DNA from: Diphasiastrum complanatum
Lineage: Eukaryota; Streptophyta; Lycopodiopsida; Lycopodiales; Lycopodiaceae
DNA length: 64,000 nt
Reading direction: 5' to 3'
Assembly (NCBI GenBank): GCA_029204225.1
Contig: CM055096.1
Location: 46,362,579 to 46,426,578, forward strand
Within the stretch, counting starts at the first letter, position 1, and every line of letters begins with the position of its first letter. The notes under the pieces were generated by a model that was not told the DNA's origin, did not search any database, and saw nothing but the letters and a program-made list of their open reading frames with translations. The position numbers and the translations under genes are program-made. Positions 54,842-64,000 of this stretch are shown piece by piece.

Positions 54842-55627
54842 TCAACAATAACGATCCATTTTCTTAGGCAAACCACCCAAGAACCATTCATTTTGCATAG
54901 GGACTGGATACTGGGCTCCTAACTTTCCTATTAAATTCTTAACCCTATGAGTATATTTTCTAAGTGATTCCTTTGGTTCTTTTTTAACAGAGTTAAGTCG
55001 AGCCAACAATCTAGTGGAATATCCCATCTCCCTAAGTTGTTTAAGGAATGCTGCATTTAATGCATTCCAAGTATTAATTGTTTCTGGTACTAATTGATTG
55101 TACCGAATCCTAGCCTGCTTCCGCAGAAGACTTGGCAAAATTCTAACTTTATCCTCGTCCGTCTGCTCTTTGTTTGCTATGGCAATGGATTCAAATTGCG
55201 ACATATAACTATCCGCATCTTCAGATGATGATCCCTTAAAGAAATCATATCTGATTTTTGTAGATGAGGGTGGCGCTGGATTAGCCATATTAACATATGG
55301 TGGTAAACTAGATGAACTTGGAGGATCTGAATCTAAACTTCGCTCGGACAAAGAGTCTGAACTTGGTTCGGAAGTAGAATCAGACGAATCTGATTCAGGT
55401 GAATCTATAAGACTTGGTGTTTCAACGGATCTTTCTTCAAATGAATCTACAAATGTTGTAGTAGTGTGTAAAAGATTATTGAACGCTTCAGGTGTTAATC
55501 TTGCTCTAACTGGTGAGTTTTGCAAATTCTGCAAATACAAATCTCTAGACTTTCTATATGCTTCTAAATGTTGTGCAAGCTCTAAATGTTTCTGTTCAAT
55601 AATTGCTTGAGAGTATGTTCTTGGCAT
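54842..55627 (-). pseudogene. gag: Gypsy C gag N-terminal part (open, 261 residues)
   Basis: The frame starts MPRTYSQAIIEQ and holds a Ser/Asp-rich low-complexity stretch near residues 75-110, then the retrotransposon gag domain: IRYDFFKGSSSEDADSYMSQ, PSLLRKQARIRYNQL, TWNALNAAFLKQLREMGYS, SVKKEPKESLRKYTHRVKNL and NEWFLGGLPKKM. It stops at 54842, and the next frame begins a few bases later. An intact gag domain suggests moderate age. Confidence 0.85.
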
Positions 55628-55693
55628 GCATTATATGAGAAAGATTCGTAGATGTAATACACTTAAAAATATTGCAAAAGGTGAAATTCATCT

Positions 55694-55710
55694 CCCTAGC
55701 AACGGCGCCA
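55694..55710 (-). other. Primer-binding site of gypsy C (tRNA-Asp type)
   Basis: The minus strand starts TGGCGCCGTTGC, complementary to the 3' end of plant tRNA-Asp (GCAACGGCGCCA), with two mismatches in the next few bases. It lies 5 bp from the inferred LTR end. Confidence 0.8.
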
Positions 55711-55715
55711 AATTA

Positions 55716-56656
55716 TGTGGTGGCCTAGTCATTATAGATTTTCACAAATCAATGAATTACATAGTATAAAAGGTTTGATCATTCCCCAAGAGAGAGAATA
55801 ATCTCATCTTTTGCATGATAAATGTATGTATGATGATAAACAGACTAGAGTGTATAAAGTTCACAATGAATACTACAGCGACATAACTGGTTATCCAAAG
55901 ATATTTGGGTAAATTGGCATCCAGGAACACCAATGATGAAACGATTTGGTCAAGGTCTGTAATTGTAAAAATAACTTTATCTTTCAGGCTCTTCAGGCAT
56001 CAGGAAAACAATTAGAACTGACAGCAACTAGCAATTAGATTCATCAAGCAGAATCACATTAGCTAAAAGTTCTTCTTAATCAAACACAAAGAATTAGTTT
56101 TTATCGCAGGAAGCAAAGAAGACAGAGCCTCAATCAATCCCATTATTTGAACACGTAGCTCATTCAGAGTTGAAGGAGTTCTGCTAAAAGTTATGTTTAA
56201 CCGCTTCGGCTAATTCCCTCTGCACATTAGTCAGAATTATTACTTGTTGGTGTCGCCTGAAAATCCGTGTTAGAGTAACTGAAATTCAGTATAACTTAAG
56301 AAATGTGTGATGCAAACAGAACAGTATCACAATCAATCACAGATCATACAGAGTGTGTTCACACAAATGATAAGAAGTAATTATGTGAGAGATAACAGAA
56401 GGAAAGAATGTTCAAGCTATAAGAACTTGCTCTTCGCTCTCTATTGATACTCAGCTCTGCGTAGAAATGCGTATGTACAATGGCACGTAGTGCTATCCTT
56501 ATAGGAATGTTCTTCAGCCTCAATGTCGCTTACGAACCGTCAAATGTCGGTTCTAAACTTCTATTGCATCTCTTTAGTACGTCGCAACTTCTACTCAAAA
56601 TATGAATTTACAAAGTGCGAAATAGGCCTTTACATGTATTTAGGCACTATAGCACA
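55716..56656 (-). repeat. Inferred 5' LTR of gypsy C
   Basis: The inner end is fixed by the primer site: the plus strand starts TGTGGTGGCC. The outer end is inferred at TATAGCACA (56656), giving TG/CA ends and about 940 bp. The 3' half of the element is gone, so no partner exists. Confidence 0.55.
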
Positions 56657-56699
56657 TTTTATATACATGAAATTGAAATTTTTTTACAATATATGACAA

Positions 56700-56830
56700 A
56701 ATTTGGATAATGTGAGATCATAAGACTCCACACTACAACTATGTAGTGCTTTCTACTTGATGATGCAAGATGGATAGGTCCCATGAAGTCTATTCCCCAA
56801 TTTTCAAATGGTAGCATCACTTGTAGTGGT
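56700..56830 (-). pseudogene. Gypsy integrase fragment
   Basis: The minus strand reads VPLQVMLPFENWGIDFMGPIHLASSSRKHYIVV in a single frame. This is the first catalytic-Asp block of gypsy integrase (WGIDFxGP). It follows in frame directly on Helitron sequence (KSEPIGPLNMNT), so the two were joined by recombination. Confidence 0.72.
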
Positions 56831-57342
56831 ACTAAAGAACGTGTATTCATATTCAATGGTCCTATAGGTTCTGATTTCATCGCATATTTGAAAACATAGT
56901 ATCAGCAACCCATGTTTGTGATTCATTGTAGATTCATGTGTGCTTGCCATAGCAGAAGAACTATTGGATGATAGGGCACCACCTTCGATCTTCATACCTT
57001 GGTCTAAAAGACTTTTGTGTCCAACTTAGTGCCTGATGCACATGCTTCGAATGGGAATCCATATTTACAAATCTTTGCAGTTTTGGGGCTAGTTTTTATT
57101 GTGCAAGAGGATCGGCAATGATGTATTTGTTTTCGTACAAAAAGCTTGTAGAGTTGTTTTTGAGTTGAGTCCAACGGAATTTCTATTTTTTTGTTGGTCG
57201 AGTCGTGTTTGGCAGGAATAAATTCACTGATTTTATTTTCAATTCTTGTCACATCTTTTCTTTTGATCGATAAAATGACATACGCATGTACAGAACCCCG
57301 GTTCTGGAATTCATAGTGTAACATATATATAATGTTTGACAT
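56831..57342 (-). pseudogene. Helitron Rep (rolling-circle replicase) fragment
   Basis: The minus strand holds, in order, LHYEFQNRGSVHAYVIL (the HUH block, where the second His is Tyr), IENKISEFIPA, LYKLFVRKQIHHCRSSC with ICKYGFPFEACASGTKL (the Cys-rich part), then in shifted frames VVPYHPIVLLLWQAHMNLQ and YYVFKYAMKSEPIGPLN, the tyrosine motif. These blocks and their order fit the Helitron helicase-like N-terminal domain. The helicase and the Helitron ends are absent. Confidence 0.72.
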
Positions 57343-57586
57343 GGCCTATAATTGTTGTTTTGGAATAAATGAATGTTTTCATGAACAAGTATAGTCTCTT
57401 AATGAAAAGTATTGGACATCTAACTGCGCAATTTTTCCAATCAAATTTGTTGTTATATTTTCTCACAAGTTCTTCTATTTTTTCACAATTCTTCTATGTC
57501 TCGCGTCTAGCTCAAGGAACCATCACTGATGACACTTATGCATGCCTTGCCAATGCCACGTTTACAATTTGGTTGGAAGTAGAAAA
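57343..57586. other. Junction stretch, nothing certain
   Basis: No clear motif. It lies between the Helitron fragment and a copia 5' region; the plus-strand frame at 57369-57617 shows no known domain. Confidence 0.4.
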
Positions 57587-57781
57587 TTATCTACGTTTAT
57601 CAAGTTTGTCAATGTGAGATGAACTAGATGATGGATCCATTCTAGTTGGACTAGATCGTTGGCAGAAACAATGATTGTCAGAATACTGTTGTCTACACGT
57701 TTGCTGGAAAGACGCCTTGATAGAAACAAGACTGATAATCCGTAGAAAATGCAAATTACTGAAATGTACGCTCTGATACCA
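57587..57781 (-). pseudogene. Copia leader and gag start with primer site
   Basis: The minus strand carries TGGTATCAGAGCG (57769-57781), a primer site for initiator tRNA-Met, then a short leader and a gag-like start MDPSSSSSHIDKLDKR at about 57590-57640, where the match ends. The primer-like sequence recurs with one change at 57842-57853. Confidence 0.55.
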
Positions 57782-57782
57782 T

Positions 57783-58150
57783 GTCATAAAATGGTGGAGG
57801 CACTATGGTATTGGATTAGTAGAACTGTGATTATAACAGAAGCTTTGATACCATGTCATAAAACCGTGGGGGCGTTTGCGCAAATGAATGACGCAGTAGT
57901 GAGACAAAAATTGCACTCTGATTAATATCAATAGTGAGTACAATTGCTTGAAGAAATAATTTCAGCTTGTATATATATTTACAGGTGTTGAGAAAAAATA
58001 TCTAATGCCTTAACTACCATTTACTCTAGTTTTGCATCTCTAAAAAGTTGGTAACTGCCCTTAGGATATTTGTTTCTCCCGCTGTTCTAGGGTTGATGAT
58101 AAGTTAGCGATGTCGATCTACCAATGTAGCAAAAACATGAAAAATCCAAA
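57783..58150 (-). repeat. LTR-like segment next to primer sites
   Basis: TGTCATAAAA follows directly after each of the two primer-like sites (57783 and 57854), as an LTR end would. The second copy opens a longer segment of LTR-like composition. The far end cannot be fixed. Confidence 0.45.
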
Positions 58151-58420
58151 AAAAACCCGAAGGTGCCCTTTAGACTGAAGGTATGCAAATCTTGTGTAAA
58201 TCCCTAAGGCACCTGTAGACTGAAGGCAACAAAGAAGCCGAAAAAGGCAAAACCCGAAGTTGCCTTACACTGAAGGCAGCGAAGAAGACAAAGGTGCCTT
58301 AGATTAAAGACATCAAAGAAGGCGAAGGTGCCTTAGATTAAAGATAGCGAAGAAACCGAAGGTGCCTTAGATTAAATGCATCAAAAAAGCCAAAAAAGAC
58401 GAAGGTGCCTTAAAATGGTT
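58150..58420. repeat. Minisatellite of GAAGGTGCCTTAGATTAAA-type units
   Basis: The block AAGGTGCCTT recurs at 58291, 58325, 58359 and 58402 (periods 34, 34 and 43) and in eroded form back to about 58157. Units contain GATTAAAGA and AGCGAAGAA blocks. The 16-mer GGTGCCTTAGATTAAA also occurs once at about 59027, inside the adjacent gypsy B LTR. Confidence 0.85.
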
Positions 58421-58860
58421 TTTAAGGCATTCTGGCCACTTTGTCTCATTTTTCGCAAAGAGGCGAAAGTCGAGCTTTCCTTCTGTCGATGCTTCCGTCT
58501 GTTTTGTACCTGAAAATTGAAAATCCATTTGCAATCAACTACATTTCTACTAGCAAATAATTCGACAATTGTCCATGTCTGGTTCTTGATAAGAGATGAA
58601 TACTCTTTATCCATAGCTTCTTTCCAGAGATCAGAATTGAGTGCCTCTTCGACAGTAGTCGACTCTTGAACAAGATAGGCTAGGGACTCGTCAATATACC
58701 TGATAGGTGGTCTACTAGTTCTTGATGATCTTCTGGAGAATAGAGGAAGTTGATCACTTTCATCATGCTGTAGTTGCTGAACTGCAACATCATTATTTTC
58801 AGATTCGTCATTGATATATTGTTCGTTGAAAGTAGATGCTACATACCTATGTAACTAGCA
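58421..58860 (-). pseudogene. Copia RT N-terminal fragment
   Basis: The minus strand reads RTSRPPIRYIDESLAYLV, STTVEEALNSDLWKEAMDKEYSSLIKNQTWTIVEL then NVVDCKWIFNFQV. This is the linker and the first RT block of copia. The RT core is missing; the minisatellite follows. Confidence 0.75.
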
Positions 58861-58889
58861 GTACTTTAGACCCCTGTTAGTCCATTTAA

Positions 58890-59901
58890 TGTTGGGGGCT
58901 AAATGTCAAGGTACCCTTAGGATTAAGGGTATGTGCCCTTGGATAAGGACAGGCAAGTGACTATACCTTAGTCGGAGGTATGGAGTCACGTGACCCTTGG
59001 ATAAGGGGTACTTTAGTATTAAGGGTAGGTGCCTTAGATTAAAACACTAGTGTCCTTGGTTAAGAGCAGGTAGGTGTCTATGCTCTGGATGGAGGTATGG
59101 AACCTAGAGAGGTGTTAGAAAGTCATTGGATGACTATTTTTCTAAACCTTGGGCCTCAACCTTGAACCATATCACTTTATTAGTCTAGGACCAAAGTATA
59201 CATGCACAACTTGGGCAATGGGACCTAGTAGGAGGGTGCCCTTCTAAAGTTTCCATTGAGTTCCCAACTCCCACAAGAAAGGCATTCAAAGAGTCATAGG
59301 TTATGGAAGGAGTCTCTTGACCTTCCATAAGCCTATGGAGGCTCTTGGAGATTCTTTAACTCCCCTAGGCTTCTCTCTCTTTCATTGGATGAGCACGGAA
59401 CTCCATAGTGCATTGGAGGGGTCCATGGGCCATCTATATGAGGGTAGTAGGGCGCCCATTGAGAGGGGAGAAATCTCTCTTGTTTGCTTTCTTATGTTCT
59501 AGTGTTGCTACTAGTGTGTAGAGTGCTTTCTTGTGGTAGTATGCTTAAGGTTTGGACCTTGCTTATGGTATGGGACATAAGTAGGGTTTGGATCTTGAGT
59601 ATGCTATGAGGTGTCATGGTATGCTTGTGATTTGTTTATGGTTAGCAAGGGGGTGCTAGATAGGTCTTGCTTGGAGCTTGAATCTAGCTATGGTTGGGTG
59701 GTGAATACTTGAGGCCAGCTTGTTATCTATCTTTGTGTTTAAAGAGTAGGGACACAGGTGGAGGAGAGATCCTTGAAGTCTTGTAGGTGGAGGCATCCTA
59801 ACTTGGAGTTGGGGAGCATCTTGAAACTTGTAGGTTGCCTGGAGGACATTTGGAGGCTCTACCTTGGATTTGGAGGACTTCCTCACCTTTACTTGTAAAA
59901 G
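58890..59901 (+). repeat. Inferred 5' LTR of gypsy B
   Basis: It starts TGTTGGGGGCTAAATG and is followed by a tRNA-Met primer site at 59902. The inner end lacks a clean CA (TTGTAAAAG), so the end is approximate. Its first 200 bp are rich in short CCTTGGATAAGG/CCTTAGATTAA repeats. No second LTR is present. Confidence 0.55.
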
Positions 59902-59913
59902 TGGTATCAGAGA
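59902..59913 (+). other. Primer-binding site of gypsy B (tRNA-Met type)
   Basis: The plus strand reads TGGTATCAGAGA, complementary to the initiator tRNA-Met 3' end except for the last base. Confidence 0.8.
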
Positions 59914-60913
59914 TAGACAAAGGATGGTAACCTTTCTAACATTGTTCAAGTTCTATTAAGATCACCAACTAAATTTTTTTTGGGAAAGATTATTGGCTTT
60001 TCTAGTTGTAGGAAGCTTGTAGTTGAAGTACCCAATGAATCTAGTTCTCTTTGGAAGAGAGTAGTGATGCTTATAGAATTGTTTAGGGGCTGATTTTTTA
60101 TCATGTTAGAGAAGTTTTGAAGTGGGCTTTGGGTTTTTAAAAGTTCTTAAAAAGATTTGTGGGATGGTTAGAGGAAGTCTTCCTCTACATACACAAACTT
60201 TTTTTTTGCAAAAAGATTGATTCTAGCTATGTGTTTTGATCAAAACTAGTGTTTTTTTTTTGCATAAATGAAGTGTTTGAAGTTCTTATTTTCATTTTAA
60301 AGTTTTGTTTTTCAGACTTGTAAATCTAAAAATCAGATTTGAAAAGTGAAATTTTCATCCAAAGTTCATTAGTTACACTTGTCTGTCTCCTAGTTTCATG
60401 AAAATGACAATGTAGAAAGGAAATGATTGTGTAACTTTGTGCATAAAACAAGTTTTGAAGTTCTTTTTTTGGTCATTTTGAAGTTCAGATTTTCAGATCT
60501 GTAAATCTGTAAATCTAAAAATCAGATCTGAAAATTGAAGTTTTCATAAAGCTTCATTAGTTATCCATTTCTAGACACTAGTTTCATGGATTTGGAGATC
60601 TAGAATAGTGAGAAATGTGAAAACTTTGGTTGCTTTTGAAATGACAATTGGAATTGGAATTGGAATGGGAACTTTATGTAAACATTAGCTTGGATTAGTT
60701 AATTGAAGCTTACATAAGTATTTGGTTTTCATTTTTGCTTTTGATCAAGGCAAATGTAGCTTGTTGTTGTTTCCCTCTAAGCTTGGATAGAGCTTGCAAA
60801 TAGTAGGCTTGGATTGAGCTTACAAACAATAAGATTGAATGAATAGAAGTAAATGCATTTTATTTGCATTGGATGTAACAATTGAAGCATTTATATCATT
60901 CTAATTTGAGCAC
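59914..60913 (+). other. Gypsy B leader with about 180-bp duplication
   Basis: A non-coding leader of about 1 kb. A diverged tandem duplication runs from about 60265 to 60610: both copies hold TTGAAGTTCTT, CAGA(C/T)(T/C)TGTAAATCT, AAAAATCAGAT(T/C)TGAAAA and TTCATTAGTTA in the same order. No coding motif is seen. Confidence 0.6.
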
Positions 60914-61776
60914 TTGTTGTTGTATTTGCATAATAGGAAAACACACAAGCAACTTCAATTAATCAAACCAATGAAAACCCAACATTCGATCTATCAAACC
61001 CATCCAATGTGGCACAAGCTTTTGAACTTTTTATACCAACAAATTCAAGCCACTAATAAGCAGCTTCTTGAAACTAATCAAAGAAACCAAGACTTAGAGT
61101 CTAGGTTAGCCAATCAGAAGAAGCATGTAGTTCCACCTCCCGTAAAAGTGTTTAAGGGGAGAGGAAAGATAGGAACTTACAAGTGGTAAGTTCTTGGCTA
61201 AATGGTTGGAACAAATACTTTGTTATGAACCAATTCCCTAAATCTGAAAAGTTATCCACTATTACCATGTTCCTTGAAGGAAGAGCCTTAGTTTGGTGGG
61301 ATGACTTAGTTGCAAAGGGCAATCAACCTTGTACATGGGACTATTTTTCCAAACTTTATAGAGATTATTTTGTATCACTTTTAGATGACTATGAATACTT
61401 CCAAAAGTTGAGTCATCTAACCATGAATAAAGGTTTGGAACAATTTATTCAAGATTTCCATGAGTACCTGAATCCACTTTTATAGTGACATTCTGTCTAA
61501 GGTACAAATGTTAATGGTCATTGATGGGTTACCAAAAGATTATCAAGTGGATGTTTGTAGGAACCTTTCAAAAACCCTAGAAGATGCTATTAGGGCTGCA
61601 AAATACTTTGATGACACACCTAAGCCACCTAGGGGTCAACAACTTAATGAGCAGAAAAAAGGTTTTCAATTTAAGAGAAAGGATAAAGAAGTTGTTAGTG
61701 AAACACATCCCAATTCCAACAATCCTAAGAAAACCAAGGAAAAACTTAAAAAATCATCAAGGTGGCAACGATAAAA
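60914..61776 (+). pseudogene. gag: Gypsy B gag
   Basis: Three overlapping frames carry a coiled-coil-like Gln-rich stretch (QQIQATNKQLLETNQRNQD), PPPVKVFKGRG, then the gag domain WLNGWNKYFVMNQFP, FLEGRALVWWDDLV, PCTWDYFSKLYRDYF, FQKLSHLTMNKGLEQFIQDF and VIDGLPKDYQVDV. A stop after NPLL (about 61484) and two frameshifts break it. Confidence 0.82.
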
Positions 61777-62400
61777 CTGAAGCTCATAGAAGAAACATGT
61801 GCTTCAAGTGCAATGGCGAGGGTCACCTTGCACGTGATTGCGTCAAAAAACAAGCTTCAATCTTAGGTAATCTATCTCAAAATAATGAGATGAATGTTTG
61901 TTTCCTTAGTTCTTTAGTTTTTGGACCTAATGAACTTATTTGCATTAAAGGTAAAGTTAATGATCAAGTTGTTAATGTTCTTTTTGACACGAGATCCACT
62001 CATAACTTTATTAATGTAAATTTGGTGCAGACGCTAAACCTTTCTACTAGAAATAGGAAAAAAAAAATACTGTGTGACAATGGCATCAGGAAGTAATTCC
62101 AATTTGATAGATTTTATTGTTCCTGGTGTAGAATTGCAAATTCAGGATTATTTTGAAAAACTAGAATTCCATGCTCTTGCATTAGCTAATGTAGATATTT
62201 TTCTCGGGCAACAATGGCATTTTGATAAGAACAAGTCATTGAAAATTAATTTTGTTGAGAAATGTTTATCTTTTATGCATGAGAATTCTTTAATTAAGAT
62301 CAAGACTGGTTTAAGTGTTGACACTAAAAATGTTAACCCTTATTCTAAACAAGAACTTAATTTTATTATGAAGAATTTTTGATTTTAAAGTTATTTATGT
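61777..62400 (+). pseudogene. Gypsy B zinc knuckle and protease
   Basis: The zinc knuckle CFKCNGEGHLARDC is intact at about 61800-61841. The protease has VNVLFDTRSTHNFI (Asp codon 61986-61988), where DTGATHNFI is expected, so the conserved Gly is Arg. After a frameshift near 62070, NVDIFLGQQWHF with INFVEKCLSF matches the second half of the protease domain. Confidence 0.8.
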
Positions 62401-62451
62401 TTTCATAATGATATCATTTGCTGCAATGATGAAAAGCTTAACATAAATGCC

Positions 62452-62720
62452 ATGAATATACCCAGTGAGAACACTACAGAATTTGAAACCTATAATGAAC
62501 TTAGGCAGGAATTCATTGATGTTTTTTTAGACCTTCCTATAGGTTTACCACCAGAAAGGACAATTGATCATAAGTTTGACCTAATACTTGGAGCAATTCC
62601 AATCGCACAGCGTCCTTATAGAATGAGTGCATTGTGAAGAGGCTGAGCTAAATAGGCAATTACATGATTACCTGAAAAAGAGGTGGGTACAATCTAGTAA
62701 GTCTCCTTGGGCATCACCAG
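62452..62720 (+). pseudogene. pol: Gypsy B RT N-terminus, truncated
   Basis: The frame gives [40 protein letters not shown] and, after a shift, ELNRQLHDYLKKRWVQSSKSPWASPV, the start of gypsy RT. It stops at about 62720 where gypsy A sequence in the opposite orientation begins. Confidence 0.82.
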
Positions 62721-64000
62721 TTGCACAGATGACAAAATCTAGGTGTCAGTCTCAGATTTTGCTGTAGGACTAGACACTTGTTCGTTGTATGGTTTTGTGT
62801 GCACACTGAACACCATACACTCTCCCATCGTAGATACTGTAGCTGGTTGGTTCCGGTTGATGTGGCGTTACTGCTACATCTCCTATATGGCCTTCCGTTT
62901 CTGATCAAACTGTGTCGTAAGTTGCTCCATCTGCTATTTGTGTAATTTTTGTCATTTGATCCAACGACAGTTCTGATGGATAGAGTGGATGCATTTGATG
63001 ATGATGATGCGATCGAAGGAGTAGGAGTGTGGGTGGATGGATATTCGTCGTCAGATCTCTCATCCTCTTCTCTAATGACATCTTCCATAGCTTCTTGTAG
63101 AGTAGCGTACTGCTCCCATCGTTTCAGTTCTCTTCTGATGCTTCGTGGTAATTTGGCTAGGAGCCACATGATCACCGCATGATTGGGAATTAGGGCTGCA
63201 CTGCACTCGAATCGTAGATGTTTGACACCGTTCAATATAGTTCTTGACCCTTCTCGTTTTCCCATCTTGACTTTGCTGAGCAGGAGAAACGAGTCTCTAG
63301 GAACTTCCTTGGTTTAAAGCACGTAATGAGAGCCACTTAACCGCTTCCCCAGATAGATTTTTCATCCTCTGACAGGTTGAAAAAACCAATCCTGAGCCAC
63401 TGTTAATAAGGACATGAGAAACAATATCATTTTTTTGCAGGTGTCCGTTCGCCGTAGATTTCACAAGCTTGTTCGTAGATATGGAGGAATTGGATGGGAT
63501 CTGATGATCCGTCGTATTTTGTATTTCCATCCATGGTGCTCTCCGGACTGCTTGCAAGGGGAGCGACAGGTACAGGTTGGCCCATTGGTTCCATTGATGC
63601 TGGTTTCGGTTCTGCCTCTTATTGTGCAGCTGCTAATCTAGGAAGGTGTGGTGCTGATTTGCTATCCTTCTTTGTGCTATTGATTGTCTCGAGATTCATC
63701 CGATGGTGTGTTCCAAAGTAGTTGGATCTTGCTTGTAGAGTGGGATGCAGTCTGGATCTTAAGGATCTGATCAATCTGATCGGCCGGAAGTGAAATTTAG
63801 ACCTTGGTACGGTGGTTTTTCCTTGATAGATTTTTACTCCTTGCACTGATTGACCTGAGATTTTGATAGAAGCTAGATCTGATACAGATCTTTCCACTGA
63901 TCTAGTCTGCAAGGGTTCTCTTGTGCGAGGGTTGGCTGTGCGAGGGTTTGTTTAGCTATTTTTTGTAGATAAAAACTTGATATCTCTCAGATCTTTGGGA
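62720..64000 (-). pseudogene. gag: Gypsy A second copy: leader and gag (runs off window)
   Basis: On the minus strand a 183-residue frame (62714-63265) reads KMGKREGSRTILNGVKHLRF, MWLLAKLPRSIRRELKRWEQ, EAMEDVIREEDERSDDE and CSVCTQNHTTNKC with FCHLCN. Upstream frames give GEAVKWLSLRALNQ (63297-63557) and the leader with repeated CCCTCGCA at 63910-63955. It parallels 1741-3030 on the plus strand but is better preserved. Stops remain near 63300, so it is not intact. Confidence 0.8.

Noticed and set aside
52262-55710. Endogenous pararetrovirus
   Set aside because: No movement-protein or coat-type motif was seen; the order gag with zinc knuckles, protease, RT entry, plus a tRNA-Asp primer site next to an LTR-like end, fits a Ty3/gypsy retrotransposon.

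Overview
The window looks like land-plant nuclear DNA made almost entirely of nested, decaying retrotransposons. The grounds are Ty1/copia polyproteins (gag, PR, IN, RT, RNase H order), primer sites complementary to plant initiator tRNA-Met and tRNA-Asp, 5-bp target duplications, an AT-rich background, intron-containing plant-type Ulp1 sequence and simple GT/GA repeats. The species cannot be named from the sequence. No tRNA, rRNA, CRISPR array or intact host gene was found.

Layout. 0-1.7 kb: no assigned feature except a possible small exon. 1.7-5.8 kb: degenerate Ty3/gypsy element A (+), its pol split by an 820-bp solo LTR (4161-4980, target duplication CACAT). 5.8-17.4 kb: old copia element H (-), with dead integrase and a shifted RT, split at 9403 by the one intact element, copia T1 (9408-15838; 655-bp LTRs with no difference seen, target duplication CTTGG, 1317-residue polyprotein). 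17.8-19.3 kb: broken, intron-containing Ulp1/C48 cysteine-peptidase gene (-). 19.3-24.5 kb: two truncated copia elements (C2 and B, both -). 24.6-25.7 kb: coding-like unrecognised tract. 25.8-27.9 kb: empty apart from a (GT)n run. 27.9-30.9 kb: copia fragments with recent tandem duplications. 31.6-37.5 kb: copia K (-), split by internally deleted copia M (+; 33636-35093). 37.5-41.3 kb: mostly unassigned, with a 108-bp tandem duplication and a gypsy scrap. 41262-46060: complete but non-autonomous copia element N (target duplication ATACA). 46.1-47.7 kb: unassigned. 47.7-50.3 kb: copia M2 (-), a relative of M. 50.3-52.2 kb: copia scraps. 52.2-56.7 kb: truncated gypsy element C (-) with tandem retropepsin domains, fused in frame to copia RT. 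56.7-58.9 kb: Helitron Rep fragment joined to gypsy integrase, copia scraps and a minisatellite. 58.9-62.7 kb: gypsy element B (+), cut off in RT. 62.7-64 kb: second copy of gypsy A gag (-), leaving the window.

How the parts relate. Only T1 appears able to encode all retrotransposition functions. The other elements are hosts of insertions, deletion derivatives or recombination junctions. The least expected shared signal is a palindromic G-box, CACACGTGTG, which occurs exactly 13 times. In five LTR groups a full or near match lies about 78-82 bp inside the U3 end, and in three of these a second copy lies 19-20 bp away. This suggests a common promoter or enhancer module. All domain calls come from reading motifs by eye. 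LTR ends without a paired copy are inferred and marked as such.
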